From positions 22,994,886 to 23,058,885 of the forward strand of contig NC_086374.1 of assembly GCF_036588685.1 (NCBI RefSeq): 64,000 nt of DNA. Direction: 5' to 3'. Numbering within the stretch: position 1 is the first letter of the stretch; every line of letters begins with the position of its first letter. Shown here piece after piece: positions 25,015-37,300 of this stretch. A program made the position numbers and the translations under genes. The notes below the pieces were generated by a model that saw only the letters and a list, made by a program, of their open reading frames with translations, had not been told where the DNA came from and did not search any database. This DNA is from Mytilus trossulus (Eukaryota > Mollusca > Bivalvia > Mytilida > Mytilidae).

Positions 25015-25452
25015 GTAAGATATACTAAATATGAACCACTCAGGACTCAAGTCTAAATCATAAATATTATAGTTCTATATTAAACCTAGAAGTAACATGT
25101 TAGACATTGTAAATAATGGTAATGATCAAAATGAAAAGTTAAAAAAGTTACACTTAAAACTGATAGCCTCACCGTCACTCTCTGGTGGAATCTCAATGTA
25201 TTGTACTCCTATAAATCACAAAATCATTTATATAAATCTGCGCTAAACAAATGAGAAGTTCTTCCAAGCCAACACATGGTAAAGTGACATTACACATAAT
25301 TTGCCTGATGCTACCTTCATCTACATCTTGATAAATGTTCTAAAAATAAAATTTTGAAAATGACCCAAATTCACCTCATATGTCAAAACCATCAGATATT
25401 TGAGAAGATATCAAATGTTGGTATACAATTTCAAATCCATTTTCATTTTCAG

Positions 25453-25946
25453 ACTCATCATTTGATGTTAAAAGAAGTGACTCCACAGAGAATATTCAAG
25501 CAACATATAACATTTTGATCTATAATGATCATATTCCATCACAAAACTATAGACCTTTTAGAAGCAGACCTATGTTCCCAGAGCAAACTCTTGGTTCTGG
25601 AGGACCAACATTTGATTCAAATCTAAGACATTCCAGGATTGGTCAGTTTGATGGCCAGTCAGATTCAAATCTAAGACATTCCAGGATTGGTCAGTTTGAT
25701 GGTCAATCAGATTCAAATCCAAGGCATTCCATGATTGGTCAGTTTGATGGCCAGTCAGAGTCATACAAAGAAGCACATGATATAGAGAGAAGAAATCACT
25801 ATCCATCTTTCTCTACAAATGGAAACAGTGACCACAGATATCTTGTTAGGAAACCAGCACAAATGTTGTTTAACTTGTTGAAGAATTATGGTTCTTTTTC
25901 TGAATCAGATTTCAGTACTGTATATAAACAATGGTTTGGTCTGTGA
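25453..25946 (+). CDS. Secreted repeat protein, main exon
   Basis: The acceptor is TTTTCAG|AC at 25452/25453 and the stop is TGA at 25944-25946. A Lys-Arg pair (VKRSD) follows soon after the signal peptide, and an Arg-Arg pair occurs before a C-terminal ~50-residue segment rich in aromatic and hydrophobic residues (...MLFNLLKNYGSF... to WFGL). In between are three tandem 16-residue repeats, DSNLRHSRIGQFDGQS, at residues 81-128. Signal peptide, dibasic sites and repeats are the usual architecture of a peptide precursor or an extracellular matrix protein, but I do not recognise the family, and no Gly-Lys/Arg amidation site is obvious. An ATTAAA word near 26029 and AATAAA near 27110 could end the transcript. 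Confidence 0.65.
25614..25757 (+). repeat. Three 48-bp in-frame coding repeats
   Basis: The unit gattcaaatctaagacattc... occurs three times with a few substitutions and keeps the frame (16 codons). The near-identity at DNA level points to recent expansion. Confidence 0.85.
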
Positions 25947-28036
25947 AGTGTGTTATTTTTTCATCATGTTTTATTACATGTCTTTTTGTAATCTTTTGTA
26001 TATTAAGTGCAAAATAATTCGAATAATTAAAACTAAAATGATTATGAAATTCCAGAACAAGGATATATCGAAAGTGAGAAATCAAATGATAGTTCAAACA
26101 ATTGATATAAAACAGACCATCAATCATCAGTTGTACCCATGAGGATCATTTGAGGGACAAGCCAGTGAAAACATGTATATAAAATTTGCCTAAATGATTT
26201 TTTTCATACATTCCATGATATTAAAAAAAAAATCAATTCTCTATGCTTTCCTAATATTGATATTTATCGTCCTTCCCTGCGCCTATATCATCCTGCTCTA
26301 TCCCTCCCTAATTCTCATATCCAAGGCTTCAAAACCAGACCAGGCATTATGAGCGACGTCACAATGTGAGAGTTATAGATAATTGTTTTTTGATAATCTC
26401 ACTTGAGCCGGGACGGCGAAAGGGAGAAAGACAACCAAGTTGAGATGACCAATGATAATCTGTTTATTGCTATTTTACCTATGATGACATTGTCAATTTC
26501 ATCTCAATTTCTGCAGCAACGCCAAGTGCCTGCTTAGTTTCTAACTTTCTAGCAATAACTTTCAATCTCAAGCGAGTAGCATGATGTGAAAAATTATCAC
26601 AAAAATAGATGAAAGGAAAAATGCACAAAATAGCGATAAAAGAAATTATCAGTGACTGTCAATGAGAGAGAAGATGATATCAAGCATAAAACTGTCTTAG
26701 GAAGAGGGAACAGACCAGTAATAGAACAATAAATAGATAATCTGGTTTTCTTCGTATAGATCACAGGCACACATCTCGGAATATTTTTTTCCACTAAAGA
26801 TTGACAATGAAATACTTCTAATTGAAAATATTACATATTATACAAGATGCATCCTTACGGCAAATGTACATGAGTAGAAGTGTTATTGACACAGAACATT
26901 ATCTCCATCATTATCACTGAGTGTTAGGACTTTACAAACTTTCCTTCTTTTTTTCCTCTCTTTATTTTTACCTATGATAGCTTGTATTATATTTTATAAA
27001 CTGCTTTGTATGCATGCTTATTATACTATTATTGCATTTATTTATATTGTATTTATATGGAGAAGACTTCATAAGTATGATGTCTAATCCATTTTGCTTT
27101 CATTTAGCAATAAAATATGTTTAAACTAAACAAGAAATAATTTAGTATGTTAGAACTGAACTCAAGATTGATTTAACTCTTCATGTTGCTGAACATTTTG
27201 GATGTTTCTGCTAAACACAATTAACTTCAAAGCAATGTGATTGTAATGCTGTTATGTCTTCACATTTCTTTCACAAGAGAAAGCTTGGTCACAAGATCTA
27301 CTAATATCACCCTTTGTCCACTGCCGGAGTGTTCAGGGTTTTGATTCTGTCTGATTACTATCAATAAAGTACAGTCCAATGTTCAAGGACAGGTTAGCTT
27401 TGTTTGATCAAATTGAAACATTCTTTTTAGAACAACTGGCTATTTTTTTATTTTGAAATTTATAATAAAAATGTATCTTCTATATCCAACAGTATCAACA
27501 TAACAGTATTCTAAGCTACTATGATTCTCAGGTATCAAAGTTATAACTAATAAAGGTTTCAGATCACATGATCTTCACCAAAAAAAATATTTTCACAAAT
27601 CTATATTATCTAAGCACTATTACTATCAGTACATAAATCCATCTGATTTAAACCTAATCAATTTCACAAATTTACATCCTCTTAATGTAACACTACCATT
27701 TCATTCATCCATCACATCTGAATAATATCAAATCCACAAATAACTTACACCTTTGTGTGTAGGCATCACACATTCATTTTTTTGTGGCAAAAGGCTAATC
27801 ACATTTTTTGAGAACTTAAGTTAAGTATCTAATTCAGAATTTCTTGAAAAACAATGATTTTTTTTTTAGAAAGAAGCTAATTTCAATTGAAAACTAGGGG
27901 GAAATATTTTTTTTTAAATAGCATTGACAAATTGGGAGTCCTTAAAAGGAAAAAAAAACTATGTGCCCCAATAATGAAGGTTCTGTGTCTTAAACAATAT
28001 ATCACAATTTTAAAATTATTATACCATAAATATGTA
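25947..28036. other. Space between convergent genes
   Basis: This stretch holds the 3' end of the plus-strand secreted-protein gene and the 3' end of the minus-strand TRUB2 gene. AATAAA at about 27110 (+) and its complement TTTATT at about 27448 (-) are candidate polyadenylation signals. No further exon is seen. Long T/A tracts occur at 27850-27960. Confidence 0.4.
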
Positions 28037-28398
28037 TTATGACAAATTGTTTACTTTTTGTAGTGTGTGACTCTCTATTATATCACATTTCTCAACGAGA
28101 GAATTCTGACTAATTTCACTAGAAATACTTTGAGGTAATAGTTTCACATCGTCACTGGACTGTTCAATATTAAAATCAGAAACAAGTTTATCAGATTTTG
28201 TATATTCCTCACAAAGTTTTATATTATCCAGAATAGATTCTAATTTCCAGTCTTTCCGTAATAATGCACTTTCCACAGTGAAATGTCCATGCCTGATACG
28301 GCGAACCTGTGGACACACTGCTGATGATTTCAATCTTAGTCCAAGATCATGAATTATTTTGCTTAGGTACACACTTTCTTCATTTATGGCATGAATTT
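28037..28398 (-). CDS. TRUB2: TRUB2 exon 8 (C-terminal)
   Basis: The acceptor TTTTACAG|AA (minus strand) continues the Glu codon begun in exon 7. The exon carries LSKIIHDLGLRLKSSAVCPQ and VRRIRHGHFTVESALLRKDW, the best-conserved block of TRUB2 proteins, then a ~70-residue Ser/Asp/Glu-rich tail that is not conserved. The stop is TAA at 28039-28037. Residues 253-371. Confidence 0.95.
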
Positions 28399-31300
28399 CT
28401 GTAAAATATAATAATGAAGTAAATCTATAGAGAAATACACCTTGAATACATTTCTAAATATCTCACTTATTTCCAGGAATTTATATAGGTCATGTTATTT
28501 CATACATTTAAAAGGGGTAAAAATACATTTAACTTTAATACAAGATTGCTGCACTATAGGGAAATGGCTTTGCAGATGCCTAAATGTGAAGCTACAAGGT
28601 GAGAGTATGATTAAAGTGCCATAACTGATTAACATTTGTTGCTGTGTGACATATTCATTTTTCGTTTATTATTTTGACTATAAACTAGGCCGTTTTCTTG
28701 TTTGTATTATTTTACATTTGTAATTTCTGGGCGTTTTACAGCTGACTATGGTATAGGTTTTGCTCATTGTTTTTAAGGCTGTACAGAAAGCCTATAGTTG
28801 TTAATTTCTGTGTTATTTGGTCTTTTGTTGAAAGTTGTTTCATTGCCAACTCTACCACATCTTCTAATTTTTATAAGAATTGTCAAATCAAATTGATGGC
28901 ACAGTCCAGTAAGGACAACTACACTTGATGATAAACAATCTTATAATGTTTCTGTCTATTGGTCTTATTACAAATGTGTCCTAAAGGTGGCATTGTGCTA
29001 CCACCATGCCCCTCTCCATCTATTACATTTTAATGTTCAGTCAACTGCAAATCCAGGGGGGCTTATTTAGTATATATATCAAAAAGTTAACAACAAATTG
29101 AACTTGTGTATTAAGGTGGTATGGGTGTCTTTCGCCATCTTGGATTGTAAAAAACAGAGAATCTAAGGTCCATATTTTCTATCAAATTAGCAAAATTTGA
29201 TGCAAGAATGCAGATATTTCATGTGTTTTTACATTTAAAAGATTAAATCTTTAAGAATATAACTTATAAATATAAATATATGTACAAGTGCAGATTATTT
29301 TTGGTTATTTTTAAATATTTTGAAATTGTCATTTTAAGGGGAGGTAACTCTAAAACAGTGCATTTTCTGTTGGATTGTTCATGGAATTTTCCTACTTTGT
29401 ATTTTAGCCGGAAAAAACGTACGGTGACCCTATCTTTTCTTTTGATATTATCAAAGCATTGTTTGAAAGCTATATTTTCCTTATTTATTTTACAATTCTA
29501 TCATTTCGTTTAGTTTCTATTCACAAAATGGGGTTTTTCCTGTATAATCCATACAAAATGTGTCATTTTGTCATGACCCGTAGCTTGAAAAAATGCACGG
29601 TGACCTATCATTTCTATAATATTTTTTAACATGTATCAATAGATACTACATTTTGGCAAAGTATGAACAAATTCTATCATTTTTATTTTAGACTCCCATA
29701 CCACCTTAACTTTAAAAGTTGTAGTGACATATTTTTAATGGTATCAAACTAACCTACTGTAAAATCAGGAAGATCAATATGTATACACTTGACACCATAG
29801 ATCATAGGTAGTGTGTCACTAGTGTCTTGTATTACTAAACCTATATTACTCACCTATTGTGATATCATGAAGATCAAAATGTATACACTTGACACCATAG
29901 CTCAAAGGGAGTGTATCATTAGTGCCTTGTATTACTAAACCTCTATAACTCAACTAGTGTGATATCAGGAAGATCAAAATGTATACACTTGACACCATAG
30001 ATCACAGTGAAATTGACACCATGGATCATAGGAGGTGTATCACTAGTGTCTTGTATTACTTAACCTCTATTAGTCCCTAGTGTGATATCAGGTAGATCAG
30101 AATGTATACACTTGACACCATAGATCACAGTGAAATTGACACCATAGATCATATGGGGTGTATCACTAGTGTCTTGTATTACTTAACCTCTATTAGTCCC
30201 TTGTGTGATATCAGGTAGATCAAAATGTATACACTTGACACCATAGATCACAGTGAAATTGACACCATAGATCATATGGGGTGTATCACTAGTGTCTTGT
30301 ATTACTTAACCTCTATTAGTCCCTAGTGTGATATCAGGTAGATCAAAATGTATACACTTGACACCATAGATCATAGGCGGTGTGTCACTAGTGTCTGGTC
30401 TTACTTATCCTCTATAACTAACCTAGTGTGATATCAGGAAGATCAAAATGTATACACTTGACACCATAGATCACAGTGAAATTGACACCATAGATCATAG
30501 GGGGTGTATCACTAGCGCCTTGTATTACTTAACCTCTATTAGTCCCTAGTGTGATATCAAGAAGATCAGAATGTATACACTTGACACCATAGATCATAAT
30601 GAAAGTTGACACCATAGATCATATGGGGTTAATCACTAGTGTCTTATATTACTTAACCTCTATTAGTCCCTAGTGTGATATCGGGAAGATCAGAATGCAT
30701 ACACTTGACACATAGATCATAAAGGGATGTATCACGTAAGTCTGGTCTTAATTAACCTATACAGGCAATCTGATAGGGGTGATAAGTCTATTACTCACCT
30801 AGTGTGATATCAGGAAGATCAAAATGTATACACTTGACACCATAGATCATAGGTGGTGTGTCACGAGTGTCTGGTCTTACTAAACCTCTACATGCCATCT
30901 GATAGGCCTCATCACTCTGTGGATGAACACCTGCATATCTATAATTAAACAAATTATCTATAATATGACAAGAGTGAACTCACTGAAATATCTTGTCTGT
31001 TTTACTTATCATTGAATATATGTTGAAAGTCATAAATTTAACATTATCAATGTTCAATGTTCAATGATGTTACCAACAGATGTCCAACAAGTTAGGCAAA
31101 TATGTTCACCTTTCAATTGTTCCATACATCAAATAAAGTAGTCCTAGCACTTTAAGTACATGAACCAATTTGGTCAAGATCATGTAAACCCTGCTTGACA
31201 GACATGAAAACTTTACAATAATTCCATACACAAAATATAGTTTACCTATAGCTTATAGTATCTGATAAATCGACAAATTCATGAAAACTTATCATAGACC

Positions 31301-34300
31301 AAATAACCATGAAAATGAGGTCAACGTCATCTGAACACTGCTAGACAGACTTGTTCACCATACAATGATTCTATACACCAAATAAAGTGTGCTTATAGAA
31401 TACACATGAAATTAGCCAAATCTGCAAAAAATTAACATTGTCCAATGAACCATGAAATTGAGGTCAAAGACAGATAAAACCTACATGTTGGATATGTACA
31501 CCTTACAATCATTCCATACACCAAGTATAGCTGACTGAATGTTTAGTTTATAAGATACAGACTTGATCAATGATCCATGAAATGAGAGGTCAAGACAGGT
31601 CAACCCTACCTGACTGACATGTAGATGTTGCCAGGAACCTATATACCAAATAACGTTATCCTATCAAAGGTTCTCATTGGTGAGTAGAACTTAATACAAA
31701 TAGTTTACTCCTTGGCTGCTGCTAGGTTGCAGACAGTACCTTTGTCTCTCATTCTATGACATTCAAGCTAAACAAAAACTATCAATCATAATAATATAAG
31801 AATATAAATATCTTCATAGTTTTAAAGCTTTTCTTTATTAAAGCTGTTGTAAGTCACAAATAACAATTTAGTAATTCATCATTGATCAACTACAAACAAA
31901 AGTCTCATTGATTGAACACAAACACAAAATTAACAATACTTCATTGGTCGAACACAAACAACAATTTAACTCCTAATTAGTCAAACACTAAAAATGATTT
32001 AAAACAATCTCTCATTGGTCAATCACAATAGTTTAGTCTTGGCTTGGTGGACAGAAAAGGGGCACCTGATCTGGCCATTTGTTGCAAAATGTTTTTACAA
32101 TCAAGTTACAGTAAATAATCTAGTAACATGTCTTTGTCAGTTTTACATACAGCTGTGCCGATAAACATTACAAATAATAACTGATCATTACTGAATGCAT
32201 TATTTCAAAATAGATAATCATTTGTATCAAAATCGCATAAAATGCCAGGATGAATAAAATTCTTTAATTTTTCTTTAATTTTTAAATAATCTAGTTAATT
32301 ATCAACACTGTTCACTTAATAATAAAACCCTATGTCTGATTGTGACATTTTGACTGAATAGATTTGCATAGGAGTTGCTTACCCTGATAATCACTCAGTC
32401 TTTTACTTTTTTTTGGTTTCTGCCATCTCTTTTTTTCATGTTTTACCATTGTTGGTATCATTTTGTTGGATTACAGTTAAAGCGTTTTAAAGACAGGTTG
32501 TCAACTACTGTTGTGTAATGACCAAGATATATACTAAGACTTACTCAAATAATTGTTTTTGATGATTTGCCTGGATAGATGCACATACTTTATCCACCAG
32601 TACTTTATTTATATGATCTGAAAAAATAGATAAATGTTTAAAATGTGTGCACTTATTTCCATGTCCCTATACATTCTATTATAAAATCATTCAAGAGTGC
32701 ACCATGGTAAAAAATAAAGCACCAGGGTACCACAGTGCTTTAAGTCCCTGGGAGAATGCTGTAAGTACCAGGGTACCACAGTGCTTTAAGTCCCTTGGGA
32801 GAATGCTGTTAGTACCAGGGTACCACAGTGCTTTAAGTCCCTTGGGAGAATGCTGTAAGTACCAGGGTACCACAGTGCTTTAAGTCCCTTGGGAGAATGC
32901 TGTTAGTACCAGGGTACCACAGTGCTTTAAGTCCCTTGGGAGAATGCTGTAAGTACCAGGGTACCACAGTGCTTTAAGTCCCTTGGGAGAATGCTGTAAG
33001 TACCAGGGTACCACAGTGCTTTAAGTCCCTTGGGAGAATGCTGTTAGTACCAGGGTACCACAGTGCTTTAAGTCCCTTAGCTTGGGAGAATGCTGTAATA
33101 AATGTCTGATATTTTAAGATTGCCCTAACACTGATGCATTTTTAGGGGCTTAACTGATTGATTGTTGTTGTTAGAAACCATTTTCAGCACTATAGGGCAT
33201 TTGGTTATGTTGTGGTGGTCAGCTTTTATAAGTGGAAGAAGACAGAGTGCCAGGAGAGAATCACAAACTTTACCGAACATTTTAATCAATTATGATTTTT
33301 GTGGGATTTGCTAGGAAAGTTGAGAGGTGTAAATGTAAAGGATTTTTCCCCCTCATGAATGTTACCATATTTAAAGTACAGAATTTCACATTTACACAAG
33401 CACATTTAACTATGAATACAGAAATCTTAAATTACAATGTTATTCCAAGTTTTGAAGTATCTTGCAATGTTTGAAAGACATTGTACACTTTCCATTCCCT
33501 TGTTTTAATAAAAAAAAGTTTATGTGTGAAGAAATTCTCTGATTCGTCAGTGTAAGGAACTAATTTTCGTATTACAGTATAAGGAAAAAGTTGTAGTACT
33601 AATGATACAAAATTATTTTATTAAAATATAAAGAGACAGACTTTCTATATATCTCAGGATCTGAGATGCAATACATACGAAATGTTGTCCTTTCAATGAG
33701 TGGTCCATCTGAAGAAAAGTCATGTGTACAATACCCAAATCTTCCTTTTACATGGTAAACCTATACAAATAAAATTAAAGAATCTTTTAAATCATAACTT
33801 CCTGTGACATACACATCTATATATAATTTTTTTATCAATATCTACAAAGTTTCATGAAATTCTGTTGTGTGGTTTCAGAGTAGTTGATATGACAAGAACG
33901 GAACTAATTGACAGCCAGACTGAATGACTGACTGATGGATAAACAAGTAAAAAAACATTATACCCTAGGGAACTCTGTTAGGGATAATTATTCTTTGCAA
34001 TCTTGTAATTATACAATGTTATATATACTTTTTTATGATTTCTTCTCCAAGATAACTGATACCGGGAAAATTTGTTTACAGTTCCTCTTCCTTTCACATC
34101 CTTATCTGTGTTGAAGTCATTTCACTTCAAATTATTTTTATTGAACTGTCACAATTGATCCTTCAATTTTTGGTTCTGTACATTTGAATTATTTGAAAAA
34201 TTCAAGTGCAATTGATAAGTTAGCCTTAACTAAAATTATGAATGTTTGTCTTCTACTGACATACCAATGAAAATGGCAGTAACCAATTATTTGTTTAAGG

Positions 34301-37300
34301 TTTTCTGATAAAAACAAGATGTACAGTGAGCAATTGAGCTCATTCAATAAATGATACACCTGCTTTAAGCATTCTGTAAACAGTAAGTTGACAAGAAATG
34401 TATGTCAAATCCTATCAATAAAGTCTGCCCAAAATTAGATGGTACCGAATTTCAGTAAGTTTTTTGTCCTCAAATAAATTCCAATAAAAATTTCCTTGCA
34501 CAGATGGACATCTATCATCTTTTACATCATAATACTTCATATGATAAAGTTTTGTAATACCTGGCATTTTAGAGCTATTTCATTATATGACATAAATAAG
34601 GAAACTTACTCTGAGAAACTGAGCTGATTTGAGTAATGGAACTTTGTTTCTAGTAGCTGAGCCTATTCCACATACTGAAAATCATTAAATAATTATAAGA
34701 AAATATACAATGCACTAGGATTATTTTGCAAACATTTTGTTATACAGGAGCCTTTTTAGCTTCCTATATATGGTTTGGGATTTGCTCTAGACATTGTTGA
34801 ATTCTTCACAAGTGACCTGTGTATTGATAGTTGTTTACATCCTTGGTCATTGGTGTCACACTGGCAATGATACAACATCTCAGTATTTTCATAAAAATAA
34901 AGCAAAAGTCAAGTTCAATGATGTCAAATCAACTGTCTAGTGTACATGGCTAATATTTTTAAAAAATTCGACAAGATGCCAATTTTACTTGACTGCATCT
35001 ATAATCTTTTAGAACACCTGTTAAAAAGTCGTCAAAAAGAGGAAGTTGTCAAAAATAAAACACCACATTCTTCATTAGATCATGAAACTAGTATAAACTG
35101 GTATAAATACTATAAGAGATGTTTTAATGAAAATGTGAAAATGTTGATTTTTACCGTCAAACACTGAACGGATACATTTTTTGACTGCAATCCTTTATTT
35201 ATCATATAATATACACTTACCCACAATTCCTGAAGATTTATGATGCAGTCCTGCCACGTAAGAGATTCTAAAATCTTCTGGAATATATCTGTCACCTAAA
35301 ACTAATAAATCAAAAATTGCATGAACAAAAAAAGGTAAATTATATATAAATCTAAAGATATTCTTTAATCTATAAGATGTTAAGAATTATTTTTTTCAAG
35401 ATTTTATCTATTTTTCTTGAAAGTATGAATATAAAATGTTTCCTAGATATTCATCTAGGAGGATAAAACCCAGATTATATATTTTCCATGTACATACATT
35501 GACATAATAAAGTTTAAAAAGCATTAAATGGTGAATGTGTCTATTGATGCCCCTGCTTGCATATCATATAAATTTATAAAGGGACATAACTTAATAACTG
35601 TAAAGGTGACAATACCCAAATATGTGCTTGATCTGAGTTTTGTGGTAATATTATAAGTGTTGTGTATTAGTTTCATAACATTTGGTTGAAGCAAACTTTA
35701 GTCAGAGAAAGGAAGCAAATATATTCAGCAAATTTGCCATTTTTGTAGGGGAAAAGTTTTTTTGTGACACCACCGAAATTCCAACATTATCTGTATTTTG
35801 TAATAATTAGCATTGTGTATAAGTTTCATAGCATTTAATAGAGACAAACTAAAGTAAGAGAGCACAAAAGAAAAAAATCAGCATTTTTTCCAATTCTTAA
35901 GGGGCATAATTCTAGAACAGTTAAAGTTATAATACCCATACATGATATAAGTCCTGATATCTTATCTTATCAAGTCTATGTTCACTGTAATCTTATCATA
36001 CCAAGCCTATATTCACTGATATTTTATATTACGAAGCCTATGTTCATTACTATATCATCTACCAAGCCTATGTTCAAAGATATCCTATCTTACCAAGCCT
36101 ATGTTCATTACCATCTTATCTTATCAAGCCTATGTTCATTACTATCTTATCTTACCAAGCCTATGTTCCCTGATATTTTATATTAAGAAGCCTATGTTCA
36201 CTACTTTCTTATCTTACTAATCCAATGTTCACTGATATTTTATATTACCAAGCCTATGTTCAAAGATATCTTATCTTATCAAGTTTATGTTCACTGATAT
36301 CTTACCAAGCCTATGTTCACTGATATGTTATCTTACCAGTGCTATGTTAACTGGTATTTTATCTTACCAAGCCTACATTTACTGATATATTGTCTTACCA
36401 AGCCTATGTCATTGATATCTTATCTTACCAAGCCTATGTCACTGATATCTTATCTTATCAAGTCTATGTTCACTGATATCTTATCTTACAAGCCATCTTA
36501 TCCTACCAAGCCTATGCTCAATGTTATTGAATCCTACTTACCAAGCCTATATTCAATGATATCTGATCTAATCAAGTTTATGTCCACTGATATCTTACCA
36601 AGCCTATGTTCACTGGTATTTTATCTTACCAAGCCTATGCTCACTGATATTTTATCTTACCAAGCCTACATTCACTGATATCTTATCCTACCAAGCCTAT
36701 GTTCAATGATATTTCATCTTACCAAACATATGTTCACTGATATCTCATCTTACAAAGCCTTTGCTCACTGACATATAAAATTGAGAATGGAAATGGGGAA
36801 TGAGACAACAACCCGACCATAGAAAAAAACACAACAGCAGCAGGTCACCAACAGGTCTTACCAATATAATCTTACCCAGCCTATGTTCACTGATATCTTT
36901 TTTTACCAAGCCTATGTTCACTGATATGTTATATTACCAAGCCTATGTTCACTGATATCTGATCTTACCAAGCCTATGTTCACTGATATGTTATCTTACC
37001 AAGCCTATGTTCACTGATATGTTATATTACCAAGCTTATGTTCACTGATATCTGATCTTACCAAGCCTATGTTCACTGATATCTGATCTTACCAAGTCTA
37101 TGTTCACTGATAGGTTATCTTACCAAGCCTATGTTCACCGATATCTGATCTTACCAAGCCTATGCTCACTGATGTCTGATCTTACCAAGCCTATGTTCAG
37201 TGATATCTTATCTTACAAAGCCTATGCTCACTGATATCTGATCTTACCAAGCCTGTGCTCACTGCTATCTTACCTTACCAAGTCTATGTTCACTGATATC

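Noticed and set aside
25570..25806. Minus-strand ORF across the 48-bp repeats
   Set aside because: It is the antisense shadow of the repeat-protein exon, which has a signal peptide and splice sites on the plus strand.
36313..36678. 121-codon ORF in the satellite
   Set aside because: It lies antisense to TRUB2 and is made only of the 31-bp monomer.
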